Source of the DNA: Bacteroidales bacterium
GTDB taxonomy: Bacteria > Bacteroidota > Bacteroidia > Bacteroidales > F082
Direction of reading: 5' to 3'
Assembly: GCA_024400395.1 (NCBI GenBank)
Contig: JAKSMW010000001.1
Span: 52,084 to 116,083 of the forward strand
DNA length: 64,000 nucleotides
Positions 1-7,888 of this stretch are shown in pieces. The stretch's first letter is position 1. Every line of letters begins with the position of its first letter. Below the pieces are notes generated by a model. It worked only from the letters and a program-made list of their open reading frames with translations. It did no database searches and was not told where the DNA came from. A program made the position numbers and the translations under genes.

Positions 1-1101
1 CTGTCGAGCCGTGGTTATCAGCTGTTTATGGCACGCGCCGACATATTCCAAAACAAACTCGCCGGCGCTCTGCTGCGTCGCCTGAAGATGCTTCCAATCT
101 ACAGGATGCGCGACGGTTTGGATGCCGTCAGGGACAAAAACGCCGCCGTCATCGACGAGGCCATCGACTCAATATACGACGGCGTGCCGCTGCATATCTT
201 CCCTGAAGCCACACACCGCGCCATGCACTCGCTCAGGCCGCTGTCGAAAGGCATTTTCCATATAGCTTTTCAGGCAAATGAGAAATACGGCGACAAAAAG
301 CCCGTCTATATCGTGCCGGTCGGCATCGAATACGGCGACTATTTCCGTTTCCGCTCGACGGCACTCGTGAGCTTCGGCAAACCGATAAACATCACCGAAT
401 ATCTGAAAAACAACACCGAGAAAACCGAGCCGGAGAAACTGCTCGATCTGAAGAATATCCTTACCGAAAGATTAGCCGAATTGATTTCATATATCCCTGA
501 CAATGAAGACTATGACGCAATCTGGGAGTTGGTGAAAATCAAGGCCGGGCTTCCGCCTGTGTCACTGAAGAGAAGACGCGACAGGAACAAGAGATACATC
601 TCGAAGATGGTCAACTTCTCGAAGAAAGAACCCGAAAAAGCCCAGAATCTTTTCGAAAAAATCAGGACATTCACGAAACACCGCAAGGAGCAAGGCGTGT
701 CGGTGACATCCGTCGCGAAGAAGAGACCTTTCTGGCGCACGCTGTGGAAAACTTTAGCGATCACCGTCGGATTGCCGTTGTTCTTGGTCGCCGCTGTGGT
801 GTCAAGCCCGATATGGGTGACCGCCGTCTCCGTCATCCACGGACTAAAAGACAAGGCTTTCAGCAATTCTGTCAACTTCGTGGTGGAGCTTCTGATGCAT
901 CCGCTCGTGATGGCCGTCGGAATCACCCTGCTGTTCTGCCTCGTGAGATGGCCGATTGCCATCGCCGGAAGTATTTTCCTGTATTACAGCTACATGTTTT
1001 TCTACGACTATTGCCAATATGTCAGGAAATGGATGTCTGATGTCCGCTGGATATTCAGCAAAGAACTCAGAAAGGAATTTAACGACATAAAAATTCCGTA
1101 A
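1..1101 (+). CDS. 1-acyl-glycerol-3-phosphate acyltransferase-like protein (PlsC family), 5' partial
   Basis: The reading frame is open from the first base, so the gene starts upstream; the Met codon at 28 is internal. The visible part carries the PlsC-type substrate motif (FPEATHR followed by LRPLSKG) near 203-250, preceded by the typical Bacteroidota stretch LPIYRMRDG. The catalytic H(X)4D motif lies outside the window. Known family members acylate lysophosphatidic acid or related lipids at the inner face of the membrane. After the acyltransferase region comes a basic linker and two hydrophobic segments (about 765-860 and 890-1010), a long C-terminal extension beyond the minimal family length. 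The exact acyl acceptor cannot be told. A promoter for the polysaccharide locus follows at 1142, so this gene ends an upstream unit. Confidence 0.85.
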   Translation: MSSRGYQLFMARADIFQNKLAGALLRRLKMLPIYRMRDGLDAVRDKNAAVIDEAIDSIYDGVPLHIFPEATHRAMHSLRPLSKGIFHIAFQANEKYGDKKPVYIVPVGIEYGDYFRFRSTALVSFGKPINITEYLKNNTEKTEPEKLLDLKNILTERLAELISYIPDNEDYDAIWELVKIKAGLPPVSLKRRRDRNKRYISKMVNFSKKEPEKAQNLFEKIRTFTKHRKEQGVSVTSVAKKRPFWRTLWKTLAITVGLPLFLVAAVVSSPIWVTAVSVIHGLKDKAFSNSVNFVVELLMHPLVMAVGITLLFCLVRWPIAIAGSIFLYYSYMFFYDYCQYVRKWMSDVRWIFSKELRKEFNDIKIP

Positions 1102-1141
1102 AAACCTTTTTAATATTATTTTTTTATAAAGAAATTTATCC

Positions 1142-1149
1142 TATTTTTG
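1142..1149 (+). promoter_or_regulatory. -7 element TATTTTTG, promoter of the polysaccharide locus
   Basis: TATTTTTG matches the Bacteroidota sigma-ABfr -7 consensus TAnnTTTG. It is the only such element between the acyltransferase stop and the GTG start at 1256, giving a leader of about 100 nt. No clear TTTG is seen at the -33 position. It is the likely main promoter for the whole 1256-20696 run. Confidence 0.6.
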
Positions 1150-1255
1150 CAAAAATTTAGGATAAGTTACGCTTGTACGCCGCTGAAAATGTGGCTGAAA
1201 GGGCGAAGCTGTGTTTATCATTCAGTAATCTTTTTATAATCAATATATTACATCC

Positions 1256-2746
1256 GTGAAAAATCTTTTCGCCAAATTGACACCCTTTCAGAAAGCCGAG
1301 TTTGCTTTGATGTTAATCCTGGCATTTTCAATACCGTTTTACTGGTATGTGGCGCAGATTCTTGAGATAGCACTTGTGACATGCGCCATCCTCAAAATCA
1401 TCATCCAGCAAAAATTCCAGTTCAACAAGGCCCAACTGCGATGGAAATGGGCATATATCATCTTCATGCTGACATGGTTGGCCACCCTTTGCGGGATGAT
1501 TTACACCCAAAACGCCGCGGAAGGCTGGATGGCTGTGATAAAGAAACTCGGATTCTTATTCTTCCCTCTCATTTTCCTTTTGTCGGACATGTCGTATCTC
1601 ACAAAAGACAGGATCCGCGCGGTGTTTTGCAGCCTGACAGCCGGCATCTTGGTTTTCTTCCTGACGAATGTCATCTGGGCGGCCATCGATGTGATTTTCA
1701 ACGGCTACGGCACGTCACGATTCTTCGACAAGGAACTCATGAAACTTTATTACGTCCATCATTCGTACATGTCGATGTATGCAACGTTAGCTTTCGCTTT
1801 CTGTTACATTGAGTTTTTCAATCAGAAGGAGTTGAAAGTCAGAATATCATACGTCATCGCCGAGGTGATGCTGTTCGTTTTCATAATTCTGTGCAACTCC
1901 CGCGCCGGAATAGTCGTCTTGGTTTTAGAGACAATCATCCTTTTGGCGTGGACATTTTTTGCCAAAAAAGAGAAAAAGGCAGGAGTTGTCACATGTGCGA
2001 TAATATTGGCCGCCGCCGGAGGCACGATCAAATTGCTGCCGGAAAGCATCTCAAGAATCACAGAAACGCTGAATATCATCACTTCAAAAAGCACAAACGA
2101 CAGACGACTTGTGCAATTCATCGGTTACAAACAAGTTCTGAAAGAAAACTGGTTGTTTGGCGTAGGCTCGGGCGACAAATACGATGAAATCGTAAAATCA
2201 TACAAATCACACAGAGACAACTTGGTTTCATCAATCGTACCCGTGCAAGGCGTTGACAAACAAACATTTGAACATAACAGAGACATTCTTCTTCAGGAAA
2301 TACTGACATTCACCAAACAGCCTGACGTCAGCAACTGGCATGTGCCTAACGGCTTCACCGAGAATTTCATCATGACAGATGCGGAAAGAAGATGCTGCAC
2401 GCCGGAGTCAGTCGGCAGGATGTATGTAGATTATATTTACACCACCGATGCCATCGCAAACACATTGAACACTCACAATCAATATTTTGAAACAATAATC
2501 AGCCTTGGAGTCATCGGCTTGATACTGTTGTTGGGATATTTCATCGTCCCTATTTTCATCATGATAAAAAACAGAAATTTCTCCATCATATACCTGATTT
2601 TTATTCTGATAATCAGTTTCAACGCATTTTTCGAAGCGATTTTTGAAAGACAATGCGGAATAATTTTCTTCAATTTCTTTAACATGTTGCTGTTCAGTTG
2701 GTTATTGACGAATATAGAACCGGCGGCCAAAGTCATAAAAAAATGA
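1256..2746 (+). CDS. O-antigen ligase / Wzy-type polymerase family membrane protein
   Basis: A 496-residue polytopic membrane protein starting with GTG. It has about ten hydrophobic segments and the family hallmarks: an NSRAG motif near residue 215, a large polar (probably periplasmic) loop near residues 290-390, and a conserved HNQYFE motif near residue 406 just before the last helices. Family members join undecaprenyl-linked glycans to an acceptor or polymerise repeat units at the periplasmic face. The locus also has an EpsG-like polymerase (7889), so this one may be the ligase, but sequence alone does not separate the two roles. The stop overlaps the next ATG (ATGA at 2743). Confidence 0.85.
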   Translation: MKNLFAKLTPFQKAEFALMLILAFSIPFYWYVAQILEIALVTCAILKIIIQQKFQFNKAQLRWKWAYIIFMLTWLATLCGMIYTQNAAEGWMAVIKKLGFLFFPLIFLLSDMSYLTKDRIRAVFCSLTAGILVFFLTNVIWAAIDVIFNGYGTSRFFDKELMKLYYVHHSYMSMYATLAFAFCYIEFFNQKELKVRISYVIAEVMLFVFIILCNSRAGIVVLVLETIILLAWTFFAKKEKKAGVVTCAIILAAAGGTIKLLPESISRITETLNIITSKSTNDRRLVQFIGYKQVLKENWLFGVGSGDKYDEIVKSYKSHRDNLVSSIVPVQGVDKQTFEHNRDILLQEILTFTKQPDVSNWHVPNGFTENFIMTDAERRCCTPESVGRMYVDYIYTTDAIANTLNTHNQYFETIISLGVIGLILLLGYFIVPIFIMIKNRNFSIIYLIFILIISFNAFFEAIFERQCGIIFFNFFNMLLFSWLLTNIEPAAKVIKK

Positions 2747-4422
2747 AAAATAGGACATTTGTCATCGTATTTATATTTCTGGCATGTTTCACGGCCAAGG
2801 CTCAGGAGCTTCAGATCCCGTTGAACGACGATTACGAGATTGACGTTCAGGCGGCGGCTTACAACTCCGGCTACATCTTCCACACCGCATTGCGTTCCTG
2901 GTCGGAATATCAGTTTAAAGACATCACGGATCTTGACAGCCTTGAAAATCAATACCGTTTCGACATCACGACAAAAAACAAATTCTGGAATTATGTCTGG
3001 AATTCGTTTTTGAATGATGATTTTTTTAGAGTCAAAGGGAAAGAAGATGACTTTTACATCGCCGCCAACCCGCTGATGGATTTCGAGGTCGGCGGTGACG
3101 GCACACGCACCACATGGGTGAACACACGCGGCCTTGAAATCAAGGGGACGATTGGGAAAAACTTCGCTTTCTACACCAATGTCCATGAAAATCAAGCGGT
3201 TTTCCCTGAATACATCACAAACTACATCAAAGACAAGAAAGTCATACCGGGTCAAGGCTGGGCGAGGAAATTCAAAGAGACCGGCTTCGACTACACCAAC
3301 ACACAGGCTTACATCGCATTCCGTCCCGTGAGATGGCTCGACGCCACCTTGGGCTACGGAAAGAACTTCATCGGCGACGGATACCGCTCGATGATGTTGT
3401 CTGACAACGCTTTGAGCTATCCGTATCTGAAACTCACCGCCGACTTCTGGCGGATCCAATACACCTGTCTTTACAGTCAGATGACCGACAGAAACAGGGT
3501 CTTGGCCGACAACACCTATGCGAGAAAGTTCACGGTGATACATTATCTCGACTTTGCTATTTCACGACGCCTGAACATAGGGTTTTTCGACGCTCTCGTG
3601 GCCAAGAACCAAGACTCGCTCGGAATACGCCGCGGCTTTGATTTCCAATACATCAACCCCATAATCTTCCTGCGTCCGGCGGAATATTACACCGGGACGT
3701 CGCCCGACAACTCGCTCCTTGGCATCACCGCAAGCGTCATCGTAGGAAAACACACCACCATTTACGGACAGTTCGTCCTCGACGAGATGACATTCAAGGA
3801 GTTCATCGGCGGCAAGGGTTACTATGCGAACAAACAGTCGTACCAGTTCGGAGTGAAGAGTTACAACTGCTTCAACGTCAACGGGTTGTTCCTGCAACTC
3901 GAAGGTAACATCGTGATGCCGTACATGTATTCGCACACATCACAGGGTTCGGGATGCGGTGTCGGAGAGGACAACTACGCACATTACAACGAGCCGCTCG
4001 CGCATCCGTGGGGCGCAAACCTCTGGGAATGCATCGGACGCGCACAATACAACTGGAAACGTCTTTATTTCCAGTACAAAATCAATTTCGGACAGTACGG
4101 CGACGACATCAAGAACGCCGACGGTACCATCGACAACTACGGACACAACGTCTATCTCGACTATCACGACCACGTACACATCCTCGACCCGGAAGAAGAC
4201 CCGAACGGATTCTACGGACATTATCTCCTCACGGGAAGGAAAACGACATTGATAATGAATGACTTCACGGTTTCTTATTTGATAAACCCGGCGTACAACC
4301 TCAACGTTTTCGTTGACCTGACGCAACGTCATCTCGCCCCGGAAGGACTTGACAATCAAGACAATTTCATCTTCAGCTTCGGTTTGAGGACAAGTATCGG
4401 CAGAAAATACTACGACTTTTAA
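2743..4422 (+). CDS. Outer-membrane beta-barrel protein, RemB/Wzi-like
   Basis: Starts at the ATG overlapping the previous stop; this gives a clean signal peptide (MKNRTFVIVFIFLACFTAKAQ, cut after AQA-like small residues), whereas an in-frame start at 2698 would not. The mature part is rich in alternating aromatic/polar stretches and contains the pattern GKNFIGDGYRSMMLSDNA near residues 203-220, which resembles RemB of gliding bacteroidetes and Wzi-type capsule-assembly barrels. It ends in aromatic Phe, as many outer-membrane barrels do. In this locus it probably helps anchor or surface-assemble the polysaccharide. The assignment to RemB versus Wzi is by recall of motif, not by search. Confidence 0.65.
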   Translation: MKNRTFVIVFIFLACFTAKAQELQIPLNDDYEIDVQAAAYNSGYIFHTALRSWSEYQFKDITDLDSLENQYRFDITTKNKFWNYVWNSFLNDDFFRVKGKEDDFYIAANPLMDFEVGGDGTRTTWVNTRGLEIKGTIGKNFAFYTNVHENQAVFPEYITNYIKDKKVIPGQGWARKFKETGFDYTNTQAYIAFRPVRWLDATLGYGKNFIGDGYRSMMLSDNALSYPYLKLTADFWRIQYTCLYSQMTDRNRVLADNTYARKFTVIHYLDFAISRRLNIGFFDALVAKNQDSLGIRRGFDFQYINPIIFLRPAEYYTGTSPDNSLLGITASVIVGKHTTIYGQFVLDEMTFKEFIGGKGYYANKQSYQFGVKSYNCFNVNGLFLQLEGNIVMPYMYSHTSQGSGCGVGEDNYAHYNEPLAHPWGANLWECIGRAQYNWKRLYFQYKINFGQYGDDIKNADGTIDNYGHNVYLDYHDHVHILDPEEDPNGFYGHYLLTGRKTTLIMNDFTVSYLINPAYNLNVFVDLTQRHLAPEGLDNQDNFIFSFGLRTSIGRKYYDF

Positions 4423-4494
4423 CCTACTTGCACAGATTCCGCAAATCAACGCAGAAGAAAGATGAAATCCGCATAATCCGCAGGACAAACAAAA

Positions 4495-5808
4495 ATGAAA
4501 CTCTCTGACAACGCCATAAAAATCACGAAAAACGTCGGCTGGGCGGTCGCCGGAAAGACGGTGAGTCTTCTCGGAAGCCTTCTCGTCGGCATTCTCGTGG
4601 CGCGTTACCTCGGCCCGGAGCAATACGGCCTGATGAACTATGTCATCAGCTATGTCTGTATCTTTCAAGTGTTTGCGACATTCGGTCTCGACAGCATCGA
4701 GATCCGCGAGGAGTCAAGGCATCCCGAAGAAAGAGACGTGATCATCGGGACGGCGTTCATGATAAAAATCGTTTTTGCCGTCATCACTATGGCAGCCGTG
4801 GCGGTCTCGGTGATGATAACCGAAACAGATTCGTTCACGAGATGGATGATAATGCTGTATTCGCTCTCCATTGTGCTTAACAGCTTGAATGTCATCAGGA
4901 ATCATTTCACGTCGTTGGTGTGGAACGAATACGTCGTGAAGACTGAAATCTCCAGGACGGTCATCGGTGCGCTTATCAAGATCGGGCTGCTGTTTGCGAA
5001 GGCGGGTCTCGGCTGGTTCATCGCCGTTTACACCTTCGATTTCGTCCTGCTCGCCAGCGGCTATTGCACGTCATACCGGCTGAAAATCGACAGGATGAAG
5101 CTGTGGCGGTTTGATGTCAAATGGGCGAAGTACCTTGTGGCGCAGTCGTTTCCGTTGATGCTGACGGGCGCGGCGGTGATGATTTACCAGCGCATCGACC
5201 AGGTGATGATCGGGAAGATGATCGACTCGGCTTCGGTCGGGCAGTTCTCGGTGGCGAGCAAATTTGTCGAGGTGCTTATCTTCGTCCCGACAATCATAGC
5301 GCAGACCGTCGCCCCGATTCTGATACGGACAAGAGAGAAAGACGATTACGAATACAGGAAGAAATCGCAGGTTTTCATGAACGTCACCATCTGGGGAAGT
5401 TTCTTCATGGCGGCGGTCACGAGCCTGATTTCATATTATCTCGTCATCTGGACCTTCGGGAAGGCGTATCTTCCGGCGGTCTTGATCTTGCAGATTCTTT
5501 CGTTCAAAGTCGTGAGCGTCGCCCTGTCGAACACCGCCGGGCAGCTGCTCGTCATCGAAGGTTTGCAGAAATACGCCATTCTTCGTGACGCATTCGGCTG
5601 TGTTATCTGTGTGATTTTCAACTTGTTGTTGATTCCACGATTCGGCACCGCCGGAGCCGCCGCCGTCGCAATACTTTCAAATCTCTCGGCAGGTTACATC
5701 GCCGACCTCTTCATCCCGCAATACCGTCATCTTTTCAGGATGCAGTCGAAGGCGTTGCTGCTTGGGTGGAAAGACATCTTCAAGATAAAATCATTGTTAA
5801 AATCTTGA
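4495..5808 (+). CDS. Polysaccharide flippase, Wzx/MurJ-like (MOP superfamily)
   Basis: A 437-residue protein with about 12-14 hydrophobic helices. The N-terminus (NVGWAVAGKTVSLLGSLLVG followed by RYLGPEQYGLMNY) is the classical Polysacc_synt signature of O-unit flippases. The substrate would be the undecaprenyl-diphosphate-linked repeat unit assembled by the glycosyltransferases downstream. Internal YQRIDQVMIGKM near residue 230 is also typical of the family. There is a 72-bp gap after the barrel gene and only 6 bp before the next glycosyltransferase, consistent with one operon. Confidence 0.92.
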   Translation: MKLSDNAIKITKNVGWAVAGKTVSLLGSLLVGILVARYLGPEQYGLMNYVISYVCIFQVFATFGLDSIEIREESRHPEERDVIIGTAFMIKIVFAVITMAAVAVSVMITETDSFTRWMIMLYSLSIVLNSLNVIRNHFTSLVWNEYVVKTEISRTVIGALIKIGLLFAKAGLGWFIAVYTFDFVLLASGYCTSYRLKIDRMKLWRFDVKWAKYLVAQSFPLMLTGAAVMIYQRIDQVMIGKMIDSASVGQFSVASKFVEVLIFVPTIIAQTVAPILIRTREKDDYEYRKKSQVFMNVTIWGSFFMAAVTSLISYYLVIWTFGKAYLPAVLILQILSFKVVSVALSNTAGQLLVIEGLQKYAILRDAFGCVICVIFNLLLIPRFGTAGAAAVAILSNLSAGYIADLFIPQYRHLFRMQSKALLLGWKDIFKIKSLLKS

Positions 5809-5814
5809 TTTTCA

Positions 5815-6705
5815 ATGAAAAGACTTTCAATAATCATTGTCACATACAACTCGGAGAAAGACATTTTCGACTGCCTGAAAGCCGTTTTCAAGCACAACGA
5901 CCTCGGTGATGAACTGGAGGTTATAGTCGTTGACAATGCAAGCGCGGGTTTCGAGACGATGCGGAAGGAGATTGAAGACGTTTACGACGAAAAAATTGTT
6001 GTTGTCAGTAACAGCAAAAACGGCGGCTACGGGCAAGGTAACAACGTCGGAATAAGACTTTCTTCATCGGATAAGTTCTTGATAATGAATCCGGATGTGA
6101 GAATCATCATGCCGATGTTCTCTAAAATCGTTGAAACTTTAAATGACGGAAACGTCGCACTCTGCGGATTTACGTCGATGGAAAACGAGAGTCTAAGAAA
6201 CAGCTCGTTTTATTACACCCGTACGACGAGTGCGTTCCGAAAAGTGTTTTTCCGCAAGAAACTGCAAACCGATGATTTTCAATATAAAAGAATGTTTTTA
6301 TCGGGAGCGTGCTTTGCGATGAACAAAGACGTTTTCGAAAAAATCGGGATGTTTGACGAGAACATTTTCCTTTATGGCGAGGAAAATGACATTCATTTCC
6401 GTCTGAGAAAAATGTTCCCGGAGAAAAAAATGGTTTTCCTCAAGGAGTTGAGATACGTTCACCCGACCGCCAACGAGCGCGACAAGGGGAAGGAATACCG
6501 GCATTCGATGAAGTCGGCGGCTTATTTCTACAAGAAGAACCAGATGCCGATGAAGTCGCTGTACAGGAACGAGATGAATCAGATGATTTTCAAGGCCTTG
6601 GCGTTGTGCATCGGGCATCCGTCGAGGATTAGAGAGGCGATTGAAAGATTCCGCGAGCAGAAAAATTTAGTCGAGATGACGTTCAACGAAATAAACGGCC
6701 GTTAG
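5815..6705 (+). CDS. Glycosyltransferase family 2 (rhamnosyltransferase-like)
   Basis: A 296-residue GT-A fold enzyme. Visible are the nucleotide-binding start SIIIVTYNSEKD, VVDNAS near residue 40, the metal-binding region with MNPDVRI near residue 90, and the acceptor-side block with GMFDENIFLYGEENDIHFR near residues 178-196. This layout matches the Bacteroidota GT2 group often annotated as rhamnosyl- or galactofuranosyltransferase. It acts at the cytoplasmic face of the inner membrane on the growing lipid-linked unit. Donor and linkage cannot be read from sequence. It starts 6 bp after the flippase stop. Confidence 0.88.
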   Translation: MKRLSIIIVTYNSEKDIFDCLKAVFKHNDLGDELEVIVVDNASAGFETMRKEIEDVYDEKIVVVSNSKNGGYGQGNNVGIRLSSSDKFLIMNPDVRIIMPMFSKIVETLNDGNVALCGFTSMENESLRNSSFYYTRTTSAFRKVFFRKKLQTDDFQYKRMFLSGACFAMNKDVFEKIGMFDENIFLYGEENDIHFRLRKMFPEKKMVFLKELRYVHPTANERDKGKEYRHSMKSAAYFYKKNQMPMKSLYRNEMNQMIFKALALCIGHPSRIREAIERFREQKNLVEMTFNEINGR

Positions 6706-6708
6706 GTT

Positions 6709-7878
6709 ATGAAAGTCGTATATGTACTGCATTGCACAACAAGTGCGAGTGGAGCCACAAAATCATTCCGCAACATGCTTAATGGGTTGATGGCCAGCGA
6801 TATAGAACCTTTAGTCGTTGTACCCGACGGCTATGATTTCTGCAAGACATTGCAAGATGAAAGAATAAGAACCCTGATTCTCAAATATCGTTGGGCCACG
6901 TATCCGCCATTGAGGAATCTCAAGGAAATCATATTTTTCATTCCGAAACTCATCGCAAGAATCTGTGTCAACAACATAGCTGCACGGAAACTTCGCAAGG
7001 AGGCCGAAGATTTCGGTGCTGACTTGATACACACAAACGTCAGCGTGATTAGTATCGGGATGAAAGCCGCAAGAAAACTCGGCATTCCGCACGTCACGCA
7101 CATCAGGGAATACGGCGACAAGGACTTCAACATGCACGTTCTCCCGTCAAAAAGTGTCTATTTTAAAAATTTCGGTGCGGAAAAATCATATACAATTTGT
7201 ATAACAAAAGACATAGCGAAATATTATCATCTTGATAATCAGAGAAATTCGAGGGTCATTTATAACGGAATACTTCATTCTTCCGATGTGATTCTTGAGT
7301 CGCGGAAGGAAGATTATTTCCTTTTTGCAGGCCGGCTTGAGGAATCCAAAGGCATCACTGACCTCATTGAGACATACGGGGAATTATGCCGCTGTAGGAA
7401 AGATGCGTTCCCGTTGCTGGTTGCGGGAGCCGCAAATAAAAAAGAGTACTTGGACTATCTGAACGGTGTTGTCGCATCACTTGACATCGCCAGCAAGGTG
7501 AAATTCCTCGGAAACCGTGATGACGTGTTTGAGTTGATGTCGAAGGCGGCGGCGTTGATAGTTCCGTCACGCTCGGAAGCCTTCGGCAGAATCACAGCCG
7601 AGGCCATGTTTGCCGGCTGTTTAGTAATCGGGAAAGACATCGCCGGCACAAAAGAGCAATTCGACAACGGCTTGTATTTCACACATGACGAAATCGGGCT
7701 GCGTTATTACGACAGCACACAGCTCATCAACCTGATGTGTGAGGTAATGGACAACGGACCCGAAGCCTATCTCCCGATGATAAAAAGGGCACAAGAAACC
7801 GTGACCTCGCTTTATACCATCAATCAGAACACAGCACGCATAATTGATTTTTACAAAGAAATAGAACACAAGAATTAG
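6709..7878 (+). CDS. Glycosyltransferase family 4 (GT-B fold)
   Basis: A 389-residue retaining glycosyltransferase. The N-terminal domain begins VVYVLHCTTSASGATKS, a DxD-free GT-B start. The C-terminal Glycos_transf_1 domain shows FAGRLEESKGI near residue 206 and the donor-binding EX7E motif within SEAFGRITAEAMFAG near residues 287-301. Only 3 bp separate it from the preceding GT2, and 10 bp from the fused polymerase that follows. It probably adds one sugar to the repeat unit; which sugar is unknown. Confidence 0.9.
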   Translation: MKVVYVLHCTTSASGATKSFRNMLNGLMASDIEPLVVVPDGYDFCKTLQDERIRTLILKYRWATYPPLRNLKEIIFFIPKLIARICVNNIAARKLRKEAEDFGADLIHTNVSVISIGMKAARKLGIPHVTHIREYGDKDFNMHVLPSKSVYFKNFGAEKSYTICITKDIAKYYHLDNQRNSRVIYNGILHSSDVILESRKEDYFLFAGRLEESKGITDLIETYGELCRCRKDAFPLLVAGAANKKEYLDYLNGVVASLDIASKVKFLGNRDDVFELMSKAAALIVPSRSEAFGRITAEAMFAGCLVIGKDIAGTKEQFDNGLYFTHDEIGLRYYDSTQLINLMCEVMDNGPEAYLPMIKRAQETVTSLYTINQNTARIIDFYKEIEHKN

Positions 7879-7888
7879 GAGTAACATT

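Noticed and set aside
2479-3543. Long minus-strand open frame (354 codons) opposite the ligase and barrel genes
   Set aside because: Its translation has no recognisable domain, it spans two well-supported genes on the other strand and follows their codon pattern; it is a shadow frame.
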